A stretch of DNA of 64,000 nucleotides from Ricinus communis (lineage: Eukaryota > Streptophyta > Magnoliopsida > Malpighiales > Euphorbiaceae), in assembly GCF_019578655.1 (NCBI RefSeq), contig NC_063260.1:7256501-7320500 (forward strand). Reading direction: 5' to 3'. The notes beneath the pieces were generated by a model. That model ran no database searches. It saw only the letters and a program-made list of their open reading frames with translations, and was not told the origin of the DNA. The translations under genes were made by a program, and so were the position numbers. Numbering within the stretch: the stretch's first letter is position 1; the number at the start of each line of letters is the position of its first letter. Below, in pieces: positions 11,100 to 25,200 of this stretch.

Positions 11100-14000
11100 T
11101 GTATTTTGGCCATGTTTGATGGGAAAATTTCCAGAAACTTTATATTATTTAATTGTATTTGTCTATTCATCCGCGATAGTTATCTTTTAATCATCAATAA
11201 ATAAGATTAAATTCCTTCAAGTTACAATTAGTATTTTTTTATATCAAAAGAACTAATAATTTATTTCAATCAAACACCGTGTAAATCCCTTTTTTTTTTT
11301 TTTAGAAAAAAGTTAAATCTTTAATCTTTATTCATTAGCTTGTATTGTTAGATAGTTGCAGAAATCTCTATATATAAAAGTTGAACATTAAAAACATTTA
11401 AATAAATTTTTTTAATAAAAATGAAAAATAATAATATTTTAAATTAAAAGATATATAATTAAAATAACCATAACAATTCTGCAACGTATTATATTAATTA
11501 GTTATTTTAGATATCCTCCTTAATGAATTTCTGATTATTTATAAAATTAATACTGCAAATCATATTGTTATTTTTTAAGCCTAAAACTCAACGTATAATT
11601 ATAAAACTAATTTATAAATTAAACTAACATCCAAAATATAAATTTTATTTTTAGGGATATTGGCAGCGTTTAATTTACTTTTATGAATCATGTCCATAAA
11701 AGAGATATTGGCAACCTTCTTCTAAAATGATGTTACATCCTCCCTAACTCTATTGTGTTTTTATTATAAAAAAGAAAAAGAAACAAAACAAAACTTTGTG
11801 TTCTAACTTCTCTAGTTTAATTGATGTTGTTTAGTGGATCGTGTTGCTCCTCAAATCCAGTAGAGAATATATTTATATCTAACTAAGATATATTCTTTTT
11901 TTACCACTAGTGAAGGGAAATTTATTATTTATTAAAAAGTATATTTATTTTAAGATTTTACTATCTTTCTTTTCTTAAAAAAAATTAAAATATTTTATTA
12001 TAAAGATTAATAAATACATATTTATATAAAAAAATAAAAATAAATATTAGAGATGAACAAACATATCTAAAGATATTTATTTATAATAACTTTCAATCGT
12101 ATCGGTTGAGTAGTAAATTAATTTTATTAAAATAATATTTCACTAAATGGAACTAATCACATATCGATTTTATGAATGTCTTTGACGAATTCAGTTGTTT
12201 CAATATCAGACTGAATTTTTTTTTTTTATCACTTTTATAGAGAAAACTCGACGCTCTTATAAGAATCATAAAATTTAAATAGAAAGAGAATTCAATACTT
12301 TTATTATAAATAATCATAAAACAACTTAAAAATATATATTAATATTTATTTATTAAAATTAATTAAAATAAATTAAGAAGAAAAAAAAGGGACGATGAAA
12401 CTTTAACTAAGAAAAGAAAATGAGAAAGAAAACAAAGAGACGGTTAGGTTTTATGGGTGGGGAGGTTTAATGAGTTTAGCACACAGAAGCCTGAGGTTAG
12501 TTTTGGAAGAACAAAAGATGAAAAGTTGCTTTTGAATTTTAAGCCAACAGCAACTTGTTGTCAAGACAAAGTTAGAAAATGTCGTGAATTTTAATTTTTA
12601 AAGCAGTTGTTAGATTAATAATCGGCTAACATCCAACATCTATTTCTTCTATGTATATAATATATCCATGTCAGGCAGGCCTGCAATTTTATTTATTTAT
12701 TCTTTTTTTTTTTCAAAGTTTATGAGATCGGCGAATTAAAGGAAATATGAAAAAAAAAAATAAAATACTGCCTTGAAAATCACTTGGCTATTAGGGATGA
12801 TAAAGAAAATAAAAGAAAACGACACCCAAGCCCTTTGTGTTCAGGCCCAGAGTTGCATCAGAATATATCCTTCAATGAAAATGAAGCCTTACTGAGTATC
12901 CAAATTATAAGGTGGACACTATTACATATAGGGATTCAAATATGCTATCGTTTTATTTTATATAAAAATTAGTGCTTTAGATTTTATATGTGCATCACGT
13001 AATTTTGTTAAAAAATAATTTATATTTATTAAATTTATATTAGATATTCATTAACTTATATTCATTAAACAAATGTTTATTTTTATTATTTGTTAATTTA
13101 ATTTTATTGAAAATATATATGTGCAACAATATAAATAGTTGTGGTATAACTTTCGCTTAATATTTTTTTTTTTGTTTACAAACGATATAAAGACGATTTA
13201 TGTTATGTCTATATTATACATACTTATTTGAATGTATTAATAGATATAATTTTCATTAATGATGTCTATTGACAAACTAACGAGTATTATATCTATTAAC
13301 CATAAATATTTATATCAATCATAAAAAAATTTCAATATGTATTGTAAAAATAATAAAAAAATTTATAAATAATTAATATTTTTAAATATAAACATTATAT
13401 ATACAGTCAATGAATACTGCAGTATCAGATAATGAACATTAATATTAATACTGACAAATAATATATTAAATAAAATGAACATAAATATTAACCGTAATGA
13501 ATATTAAATTTACAGATAATAAATATTTAAATACAAAAAATTAATTATTATAGAATATCACATGTAATGGATATTATACATATAGAAAATGAACATTTTA
13601 ATACATATAAATGAATAAAAAAATATTAATATGTATTTGATCTAATAAATTTTTTTTAATATGTGTTACTATATTATGACACATATGGTTTTTAATTTTG
13701 ACATGTGTACTTATTATTGACACTTAGTATTCAAATTTATATAAATATTTAACTTATTAATATTTTTAAATATTTTAAATAATTATAAAATATTAAGATA
13801 TCTATTTAATTTTATATATAAATTTAATTTATATTATTATTTATAATCAAAATAATTACAATAATTGTACAATATGCGGATAAATGACTAGCTTTCATAA
13901 ATATATAAAAGATGTATTTAAAATATTATGTTTAATATAATATTAATTTTAAATTCATTTTATTAGAATTTTTAAAAATAAAAATCTCATGTATTAATAA

Positions 14001-14460
14001 TAAATACACATGTCAAAATAAAAAAAATTTAAAATAATAACAGTAATAATTACAACAGTCATATAACACGTGAATAAATGAATAATTTTTATAAATATAT
14101 AAAAAAACTTATTTAATATATAACTTTTAATATAATATTAATTTTTATAATTTTATATTATTAAATTTTTAGAAAATTAAAAGCGGTATAATTTAAAAAA
14201 AATGAAAAAATAAAGAATCATTTTACTTTTCTCTCCCTACACACACCCGTATTTAAGGACTCTCATCCATATAGAATCATGTACCGTGATTGATGTTATA
14301 AGTATCATACCAAGTCCATGGTGAGAGAATGGATCAGAGTTTCATCAAAACATAACCCGGCCCATCTATCCCAAACAGACTCGAAGTATTTTTGAGCGAT
14401 GGTGCTTAAAATGTAGTCAATAAAAAAGTAAGGAAATAGTAATCATGTGGTCACGTGTTT
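11100..14460. other. AT-rich intergenic sequence
   Basis: There is strong A/T bias throughout with no convincing coding frame. Short less-biased patches occur at 12420-12560 and 12780-12910, and at 14220-14400, but none resembles a known gene or element. Confidence 0.45.
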
Positions 14461-14469
14461 TTTTTATGT

Positions 14470-15790
14470 GTCTAAATAAGTACTCGCAAGTGTACGAACT
14501 GAATGGTAGTTCGGGTAAGCTCACCACGAGGTCAATCTCACAAGTAATTGTAGAGCATATATCATAAATACCAACTATCACACAAATTACTGAAAGTAAA
14601 TATAAACACTCTAAGCCGATGTTTTGAGAATGATCCTAGTTTAATAAAAGAAATTAAATAACCAGAAAGTAAATATGCAACTAGAATGATTAATATGAAC
14701 TATATAATAAAATAATATTTAGTCTAGCTTTTACTTAGTAATCCCCTTAATTCCCTTAAGCCCTAATTTAACAAATGAGATGGTGATGCGCCTTTTCCTT
14801 AAGTTACTCAAGCTAATGATGCCATTTAGGTTTCTTAACCAATATAGATTAAAGTAAAGATGATGTCTCTAATACTTTTAACCTAAAAATTTTCATAACA
14901 CATATTACTATTGAATTGATATGATGGTCAATCAATAATAATAGATGAAACTAATGAACATATGAAGGAAAAGAATCATTCATTAAACTCAAAATATATA
15001 AGGTTCAAATATAAGTAAAAAACTAAACTAAACGCTTATGAGACTTAGTCTAACATACTTAATCCAACAATCATTGTAATTAAATAGAAAGACTTAAGAT
15101 TCATAAAACAGAAAATTAAAACTCCTTCAAAGTTCAAAGGGCTCTTCAAGGAATGAATAATATTGATTCTCTTTCTCCACGTCTTTGAAAAGCTTCTCCG
15201 ATTCTTCCAAAAGTGATCCACGCAAGCTAGTAAGATGTCAAAGATTAATTGAATTACTCCAGAATTTTCTGCCGAGAATAGAACCCTTGTCTTCCAGAGA
15301 TTCAGTAGTCGAAGAAATCCCTCTTCTAATTCACCTCTACTCCTTGTAGAGATTTCATTTTTCGAGAGTTCTTTCCTCCCCAAACAACTCCTTTAGTTTA
15401 TCCCTTTATTGTCCTAAACAAACTAAACTACTCAAATGATAATTATCTACTAATTACATAATAATTATTTAAACTTTCCTTTTTGGGCCTTAACGAATTA
15501 AGCTAGCCCCAAACTTTTAATAGTCCACATGTCTGATTCTAAGTTAGGCCCAAACTATTAGTAGCCCACCTGTCTGATTCTCGAGCCTTCAATAGCCGCA
15601 GTCCAATTAACGCCCATTAGTGTGTTTTAAACTCAAATTCTCCTTTTTTTCATTATTTCCTGAATTTAGACAAGAAAAACTAAAGTGAGGTAAAACACAT
15701 CTTTATACCATATTATATATAGAAACAGATCATTAACGCTCTAAAGTACCCTTAAATATCTATATACAATTTAGATTTATCATTTATATA
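14470..15790. repeat. Dispersed LTR-type repeat remnant
   Basis: The segment begins with a CGCAAGTGTACGAA-type block (near 14484) followed by a GGTAGTTCGGGTAAG-like block and an AGGTCAATCTCACAA-like block. This combination recurs in plant genomes in LTR-derived repeats. It ends in an A-rich tract before 15790. A near-repeat of a short phrase on gene-poor lineage names aside, two related lines (15517-15535 and 15560-15580, both with GTCTGATTCT) show internal duplication. Exact termini and target-site duplication were not found. A 112-codon minus-strand frame inside (15045-15383) has no recognisable domain. Confidence 0.35.
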
Positions 15791-16469
15791 TATATATATA
15801 TAAGTTTACTAATTTTTTGGGTTTGTAGTTTTTTTTTTTATTTTGATGCTTTTTAATTAATTAAATATATATGAAACATATATACAAATCTGTAAAATAT
15901 ATACCATTACCTGTAATTTTTGTTTGTATATTTTTTAAAATATAAATTTAGTAAGTATATTATATATAAGGAATATATATTAAAATAAGTTTAATATATT
16001 CAAATGTATTGAATAAATAATAGTATTATATCTAATGCTATTGAAAAAGAATTTCAAAATTAAATGATGTTGAATAAATTTAAATTTAAAATTTTGATTA
16101 AAAAATACTAAATATATACCTAACTTATATGCCTTTTACTATATATTTATGAAAACAATTATGATTATTTTTTAGTTTATTTTAAAATATAATTTACATA
16201 TATATAATATATATTATATTCTTAATAAATTCAACATGATATAAAGTCCATTTGTAACTTAATATTTATAATTCATAATATTCTTTAAAATATATTCTTT
16301 TTTTGTTATAATATTTATATCATTTTGTAAATATTTTCATATAAATATATTTTAATTTATTAATTTTTGGTTATTTATATAAATTTTTTATTAAAATATT
16401 TTTCTTCCACTCACTAGAAAAGTAATAAAATCTCACAAGTGTTAGTATTAAGATACAAATATTTCTTAT
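15791..16469. other. Very AT-rich intergenic sequence
   Basis: Dominated by A/T runs, including a short TA dinucleotide tract near 15788-15802. Nothing else was recognised. Confidence 0.45.
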
Positions 16470-16479
16470 TCCACAATAA

Positions 16480-16812
16480 AGAAGTACTTATCTTTCCCGC
16501 GCAGGCAATAGCACTACTTTGTCCCCAGCTTCTCAAATGCCAACAAGAATAGGTAACTTGCTGAGCGGAACAAACGAATGAATGGGTAAAAGCTCTCGCC
16601 TGACCGGGGTAAAGAAGGGCCTACCTATTTTGAACTCCGAACGATCATAGTACGGCCGCTCATCTAATATCAAATCAATCGGTAGATCTCACTTCCCTTC
16701 CCCCATACCATAGAAAAAGGGATAGCGTATCTACAGAAGAGGGAGTACAGGCCCTTACCTTAATTTTGTTTAGACGCAGCTCGAATGCCTTTACGTTATT
16801 CTAGATGTTCTC
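16480..16812. other. Probable mitochondrial DNA insertion (NUMT), non-coding
   Basis: About 330 bp of balanced base composition stand out sharply from the flanking AT-rich DNA. The wording (for example CTCGCCTGACCGGGG near 16594 and CGGCCGCTCATC near 16655) has the look of plant mitochondrial intergenic sequence. No mitochondrial gene is present. The origin is inferred from composition and style, not from an alignment. Confidence 0.5.
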
Positions 16813-16815
16813 CAA

Positions 16816-19800
16816 ATCTAAAAGAAAAAAAGTATATATATATATATAATATTGACATACCAAATAGTTTAAAATAAAATGAGAATAAATTTTTAACTAT
16901 ATATTCTAGATATCAGTTTCATATACTGAATATAATACTATATATATACTAAATAGATATTAAAATATATAAAATTAATACTAAATATTTAAAATAAATA
17001 CTAAAAATTAACTTCAAATACTAGTTATATATTAAATATATATAAAACTTATACAAAACTATATGAAATTGATACCAAAAACTAGTTATAGATACTGGTT
17101 ATCTATATACTCGACTCTCAAATGGATTGACTTGCAATCAAATTAATACTAAATATATATAAAACATATACTAAATATATACTAAAAGTTAAATATCATA
17201 AAAATTATAAAAATATATATATATTATTTTATAAAAAAATTATCCCTAATATATACCACTATATTTTTAAAATAATATTTTAGAAACAAAATATTTTTAT
17301 GATTTTTTAAAGATATTTATGAAAGAATCCGATTTTAAAATGGAATTGAATGTCGTGGCCCAAATCTCACTGCTAAGTTCTAAAATTTCGTTTAATTTTG
17401 AGAAAAAGATATATGGTACTGTATTCTAATTGGTGGTCCATACCAAAATTTCTCATCTTGTCTATCTTTTGATTATAAAATATTGAGCTTTTGTGGATTA
17501 TTGTCGTATGCTTAATGGCGTTCTGCTAAATCACAAGGAAATGATGTTAATTACAGCTGCTTTCCATCCATATCCCTATTGAAAATTAATTTTGATTCCG
17601 CTAATTAATCGATTTCTTCTTTTTTTTCTTTGTCAACCACCAAAAGAAAGAGACAATATTATTGCAATAAAATAAAGAATACAGGCAGCTGAGAAAACAA
17701 GTTACGAAACACAAAGAATCAAAACGAGCTCAACTGACAAACTATTTTTATCCTTTTTTATCTCTCTAAAGTCAATAGACACTAAATAGAAAAACTTTGG
17801 CAATACAATAACTATTATTAAGACGATCAAGATTTATATCAATGAATTACTGAAAAAATAACAATCCAAAAGTAGTGATGAAAGTACTATTACTCGTTTT
17901 CTTTTTTCTTTTTTTTTTTTACTTTGAACTTAGTGAAGAATAATAACAAATTTGTAATATTATTTAATGATATATAAATATTCCATTACAATAATATGTA
18001 TAAATAGAGCTATAAATAAATCAAGCCTATCGTGAGCTATTCGAAATTTGATTCGGTAAAAATTCGACCTAGCTCATTAGCTCAAAAGCTAGCCCGTTTA
18101 TAGACTTATGAGTCTAAAAAGGTCTTAGCGAACTGTCATAATTAGTGAACAAGTATAATTTTTGCTGCCCGATAGTATAGATTTATGTTTAAACTCGTAA
18201 AAGATATATAATATTTTTTTTATTTTAATATTTTATTTTACATATATATATTTTAATATTTAATAGTATAATTAACTTCTATTTAAACATCTAATGTTGA
18301 TTTAACATAATGAAATAAATTATATAATTAAATCAATTAAAATTAAGTTAAAATTGATAAATAAATTTTAATAAATTAAGCTCGAAACATGTTTAAATTT
18401 AACTTGAATTTATAATTATTGATCTGGAGCTCGGTTTGGGTGTGTAAAATAATAACAAATCAAACTCAAATTTATTAAAATTCAACTCGGGTCTAATATT
18501 CTTTTAACTGCGCTAATTAGCAATATAAATTTTCATTGTTAAGAGATAACTATTTCCTTGCTAGTTACTTCGCAACATATAAGACCTGTTATCATAATAT
18601 CATTGGCGGTTTAAGGAATGTCTGGATGGATGACAGAAAGTGTAGGAAACTTCTTATCACTGTTTACTCTAGCCAAGCTGATAATGATAATTGTAGTCTT
18701 ATTTATTAAAAATAAATATTAGTTATCGTGTATCATTATTAGAAATTATAGAGAATCGTAGGCACCATCCATTAATATTAAATAGATTTTACTATTTAAA
18801 TTTAAAATTTGTATATATTGCCGTTATATTAAAATTTTTGAAGTTATTAATAAAAGTTAATATTTCATATTATTTTAAATTATTTTTAAATAAAAAAAAA
18901 TAAAGAAAACGTGCATGGGCATTAATTATTCCGTGGAAGCTACTGAAACTATATTGTGGAGGAGGTTGGACCATATTTGACAGGATAAACAACTCGTTAG
19001 GCATGCATCCTCGATGATATGATTGTATTTTCTAACTTGTTTTGGAAGTCTTGCCAAGAATCGTGGGGGCATGTCCACATTTCCTTAAATACAAATAAAG
19101 ATAAAAAAGATAACCTCCAACTTATGCCTCATTCTTTTCACCTTTTGATTTTCTCGGCATTTCCCTTTTCTTTTTTCTTATGCGCCAGTAAAAATACATC
19201 TGATGATATAACATTGTGATAAATAAAATGCATAAGATGTTAAAACATTCAGCTTGAAAATTCATAAATACCGATTAAGATTCAACTTATTCTTCTATCC
19301 AAAAACAAAAAAAGATACAAATAATTCCGCTAGCTAACCAATAATTCATCTCTGGGAAAAATTATAATTATTTAAATACATTTGCAAGTTAAATTTATTT
19401 CACTAAAGAATTTGAGAAATATAATGACTCTCTTATTTTTCAAATGGTCTATCGGTTAGGAGCTTGTTGTTTTATGAATAAGTTAAAATAAGAAATTAAT
19501 TTTTAAAAAAATAATTAAATATTAAATATTTTATATAAATTTTAAATTCTTAAATAAATTTTTTAAATATTATAAATTTCAACCAAATATTATATAAGAG
19601 TTAATTAAATGCGAATAAAGATTATACTAAATAATAATAACCCCCTTCAATATATAAGACGACGATTATTTGTTGAGGCAACATTCATTAATCAAAAAAC
19701 ATTAGGACATAATAAGCTAATCTAAATATATTTATTATTATATAAATAATAAAAACAATTCAAAAAAGAGCTAAATTGTATAAGAAAACTTACAGTTATT

Positions 19801-22260
19801 ATCTATGTAACTGCACTAATTGTATATTTTTCTCAACCAATAAAAGTGCTTAGGGTAAATTACTATAAATTCCGAGGCAATATAAAATACACAAGTCAGT
19901 TTCTTATTTGTAATAATATATTATAATACCTCAAAAATGGTTTAGTTTACTATTTTGATATTTCGTTAGAATAATCCATTAGAATATATAAAAAGACTTA
20001 TTACCCTTATAACATTTTAGAGGATAATTACTTCAATCCTCTTTACTATGTTAAATTAACTATGACATCCTAAGCTATATTAAAATGATTGTAAACTAAA
20101 CTTATAAAATTTAAAATAATAATTTATGAGAATTTTGTTATATATCTAAACCAAAATTTATTAGAACATAAATACAATTTTAAAATAATTATATTTAATG
20201 CTATCTATATAATTAAAAAAATTTTGTATAGCTTAATTCTAAACTAAAAGACATATATGGAATTTATAAAAATACCATTTATGATTTAAATATTTGTATT
20301 TATGAAATTAAATTTACTTAATTTTTAATGACTTAATAAATTACAGATTATATTATATTTCCTACAAAGAATTTATAAAAGAAATCATGTGATCTTATTT
20401 TGAAAATCTATCATATAATCTGTGACTTTTTATGATTGCATGTATGATGTGATTTTCAATCATTTTTATTTTAGTAATATTTTGAACATATTTCTTTTTT
20501 GTCCTTATATTGCAATTACTGCTTAACAAAGATTAAGAGGCTTTTTAATTCCCTTTTGCATGAGAGTCTGAAACTAAATATACCTAGAAAAACACTTGTT
20601 CTTTCTTTTCTTCCTGGTGATTCAGCATATATATATAACCAAAACAAGTAGCACCTTACCAATGCAGTAAATTTCTTTTAATGTTTGATTTTTCACTTTA
20701 TTAATGGTAAAAAAGGTGTGCTACACTGAATTTTTTGTCTAAGAAAAATTCTTAAATCAAAATGAGACACTTCACGTAGATTTTAACTGCTGGAAACAAA
20801 GAAAAGTCCTACCACATATAACTTTTGAATTTGACCTATTTTTTTCTTAAAGTTTTGGAAATTTATCAGATTAAAAGGAATTATTACATTTTCTTTACTT
20901 CATAACTAGGATTTATTGCTATTACAATTGAAGGTTAATATTTAATTAGTTAGATTTAGAGTAAAACCTTTATACACTCGTACATTTGAGACCAATCAAA
21001 TTTATAATTATTTAATGGAGATTTGACTATTAAAAATTTATTTTTGACTTAATACTTAATTTTATTAATAACATAATACTAACTAAAAATAAGATACATT
21101 AATATCTTATTATATTATATAAATAAAATTATTGAAACAAAACCATAATACAGTAAAATAAAATATATTATAACATATATTCTTAAGAAACATATATACA
21201 AATATTACTATATAGATTAATATTTTATTAAGATGGAACTTATATTATAACTTATTATACTATAAAGTTTATTTCTATTTACAACTGGTTTAAATTTTTT
21301 ATAATTATATAAAAATTATTCATATATAGAGTATTATTATAGAAAAGTTTTATATAATTAAAAATAATTTTTTAATTTACTTTAAGAATTAATGTAATAA
21401 TTTTTATGAAACATAAGGTGCTGTCAGAAATCACTTTAATTTATATAATTATTGTGCACTGGGTATCCGATATCTTTTGCCACCACTGGCCACCTGATTG
21501 GTGTAACCTTAAAAAGAAATCAGCTAAATCTTTTATTGATTGGACAATTAGAAAATAAATGTAGAACTCTATCCTTTACAAACTTTTGTCAAACAAAACA
21601 AATGAATGTGCTATCTCTGTTTCCGCCTTCAATCTCTTCATGGGTCATTTTCACGTTTTAATGTCTCAAGGGGTCCATATATTTCTTTCATATATTTATA
21701 GCTAGCCCATGAGTTCAATCTATGACTTAGTATATGATTTTATTAATGGGTAATTGATTACTATTGCTAATATGTTAATTAATTTGATTTACATCCATCT
21801 TTTCTTTTTCTCTTAGGGTATTTTTTGGTTATCCATTTAACCTGAAAGGAAAGCCGATTTGATTAGTAATTCAATCATAATTTGGATCCTATATAAGAAC
21901 TTATATGGACATTAAAGAGAGAAGTAGACAATGAAAAGGATTGTAAGGCCCAAATTAAGTACATATGTGTCCATGTTCATATTATGATTTTGGCTGTAAA
22001 TATGGTTTTAAGAGGAGAAGAAATATTAAAGAAAGAATTGAATAAGATATTACGAGAAGAGCCGTCAGAAGCAGCGCGTGGGGACAAATAAACCTTTCTT
22101 ATTAAGACTGTTTGGGCTATTCCCTTAAGAAAAGAGAAGACTGTTTGGGATATAATCGTAGATCCAGTCATATACTGACATTTATTCCAACACTGGACAG
22201 ACAACAACTGATTTTCTAACTCCACACTTGGAGTTGAATGTGTAAAGACTGCCTCAAGCT
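16816..22260. other. AT-rich intergenic sequence left of dioxygenase gene A
   Basis: No gene was recognised in 5.4 kb. A segment around 18000-18130 with repeated AGCTC/TAGCTC phrases resembles a dispersed MITE-like repeat, without definable ends. Small frames at 19019 and 21452 have no conserved features. The bases just below 22260 should include the 3' UTR of gene A. Confidence 0.4.
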
Positions 22261-25200
22261 TTAATCAACTTTCGAGCCAAATGTCAGCCCAAAACGCTCT
22301 TCTAGGTAATCCCCACTGCAAATAGGAGGAAATCTGCACACATTTATATCCATTTGCATTAACAGCCCATATTTGAAAGAAGAATATCAATCAAAAATAT
22401 GTGTTCAGATAAAATTAAATAAACTTAAAGAGAAACAGTATTTTTGATATTTTAATAAAGTCAAAATACAAAAATAAACAATAAAAAATTGATAAAAAAG
22501 ATTAAAAACATGGGTATTGTTAATATTTTTCTTAAAATAAACTGAAAAGGACCTGGATTCCATATCAAATTAAAGAACTCATTCATGAGATAATTCGGTG
22601 GGCTATTGATATGTTTTGACATAGTTACTTAGTTATTCTTTTAAGACACTAAGATTACGAATTTAAATCCATTAGAAGTTAATTAAAGAAAAAGAAAAGG
22701 TGTTGAAAAGAAATACCTCTGCGGACATGATTCACTGCAACAACTTTTCAAGCATTGCACAATGCATTCTGGGTCAGGAAATAAGAAGAACACCAGCTGC
22801 CATATTTTATCTTAAAAAAATCAGAATCTTTTAACATATATACTGAAAGGTTGAACTCAAAGGCTGCTAGAAGCAAAACTAGACTGCATAAAACTTTTCT
22901 AGAAAAAAAAAAAAAAGGGTTGTATTCGGAGAAGTAAGCATTTGATTATTACAGAGAAACGTTCTTGTCCTGTTGGAATTACTCTGTGTAATGTAGACCT
23001 GCAAACATTACAGGATCTCAGCTTTAGAAATAAGAAGAAAAGGCAGAGAAGAGAAAGCAAAAATCTCCTTGAAAATGATTTAAGAGAAAAGTTAGTGTGT
23101 AGAGCAGTAAATACCCAAACAAACAATTGGTCCACCTCTCCATCAAGTCCCCAATGTTAACAATGAAGGCCCTGCAAGTTTCAAATTAAGAGTCCTAAGG
23201 TTGGAAGACGGACAAACATATTTAAAAAAAAAAAAAAATCAACGAAATGTAGTCATGCAACTCAAGATTTACCCATTCACATGTAACACATCTTCCCAGA
23301 TCCGTGGTTCCTTAAATTTGTCCTTACAAACCTGTTATCAAATGATAAATTAGATTTAAGCACTGAAGTTATCTGAGAAATTAAAGGGTATTACGATCTT
23401 GTCATCGCTAAACTTCACACAAATGACGAATGCTAATTTTGGCCATAAACTATATTTATTATTGAATTTTATAGCAAATATCTTAATTTGGTGGCAACTC
23501 TGGTAGATATCTGACGCTACCCCTTCTCAAATGAACCCATGTCGATCTCTGAAATGTATTAGCAAAAATAAGCAATTTCATACAATTAAAGTCTGACCTC
23601 AAAAAGAAAAATAACAAATTAAATTTTCTTTTTGTGGCCACAATTAACAAATGCAGGTGTAGACATGCCTGAAGTCCTGGCACACCATTAGACAGCAGAA
23701 GAGTAATCATTCCATAGTCAGAATGTGCTGAAGCACCCATATTTTCTCCCTCACGATGTACAACTTCACCTGAGACCAGAAATGACCAATTCAGAAATCA
23801 TTTAGCATGTATTATAATTAGGTCATAAATCTAGCTTTTTCATCAAACCTCTGGTGCTTATTCTCCACAGATGCTACTGAATTATTTTAAGGGAAAAAGA
23901 AAAGGAGATATAAAGAAGCCAAATTGGTCCTACTTGGATAATGTAAGAGGCGAAGATAGCATTCTGGTTTGTCCAAGGCTCCTATTCTCTCAAAATAATC
24001 CTTTTCCAAGTTCAGAGCCAGAGCCATTAAAGATGACAGTCTTTTTCCAGCAGACCTGAGGTAGCATGTAGCACCAGTCACCAAGTAAGAAACTGTACCA
24101 TCTAACTATGTTCTAAGTCTAAATTCTTTGTGGGATAAAAAATCAGAACCTATATATAATATAACCAAGCAGTTCATTTTGTTTGCATGGGAATTTTTTA
24201 AAGGAGCCCAAGGTACAGCAGAGGTCACTCTTTAAGCTCATGTATGAAGCAATTGAGCTAGTAGTCTAACGCTGGCCCTTTTAGTCTAAGAGGTCAAGGT
24301 TCATATCTGATAATCAATCCCTTCTCCTTTGAAAATTTCCAAAAGGATCTAAAAAGTACATAAACAACATGAAATAAACACTAGGGGGGTTGAAACTTAC
24401 ATAACTTTGCAATAGTAAGCCTCCATTGTGGATCTCCAATGCGGGAGAACTTCTGAAATTTACCCAAAAAAGAACAATTTAATTAATTAATATATATCAC
24501 ATTTCTTCTCTTTCTTAGTTGGCACTTTAAATGCATTCTAAAATTGTTTCTTCTCTAAATTGTGAGAATTGTAATTTTTTTTAGAATATAAAAAGAGCAT
24601 TATTTGCAGTGATTACATTTAAATTATAATCAATAATCTAAGTTATTAAAACTAAATTAATTAATTTCCATAATTTTTTTTGAATAATTAATATTCACAA
24701 TTTTCAAAGTAAAACTTTTTCATTTTCATACTTATTTTTTTCTCTTTTTTCTTTATTGCAATTTGTTTAAGGTTAGCAAAAGCATTAATTAGCCGATTGT
24801 AGATTGAAGCTACACAACTTTCACTTATTTTTCTTTGTTTGTTGAGATTGAAGGCATAGTCTCTATTTATTTTCTATTTTGAGATTCTCCAATATTTTTA
24901 CTTATTTGTTACATTCTTGTACAATTTTTATTATTATAGGCTCTTAGCCAATTCCTTACTAACACTATGGTGCAACAAAATCTAAAAGTTTAATTTTGTA
25001 GTCTAAATCTTAATACTTGTCTTCTCTTTTTAGCTTCTGATACATATATATTATGATCCTATTTACCGTTTAATAATTTAATAGTAACTATCATTGGTTT
25101 TATTTTAAAATGCTTTTTTATCATGCAATTTGATTGAATAAAGCTATTTATTTTGATTTTTGTACTATATTTGTCTAGACTTTGAAATTTATTTTAATCT

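Noticed and set aside
15045..15383. 112-codon minus-strand frame
   Set aside because: It lies inside a dispersed LTR-type repeat and has no motif or splice context.
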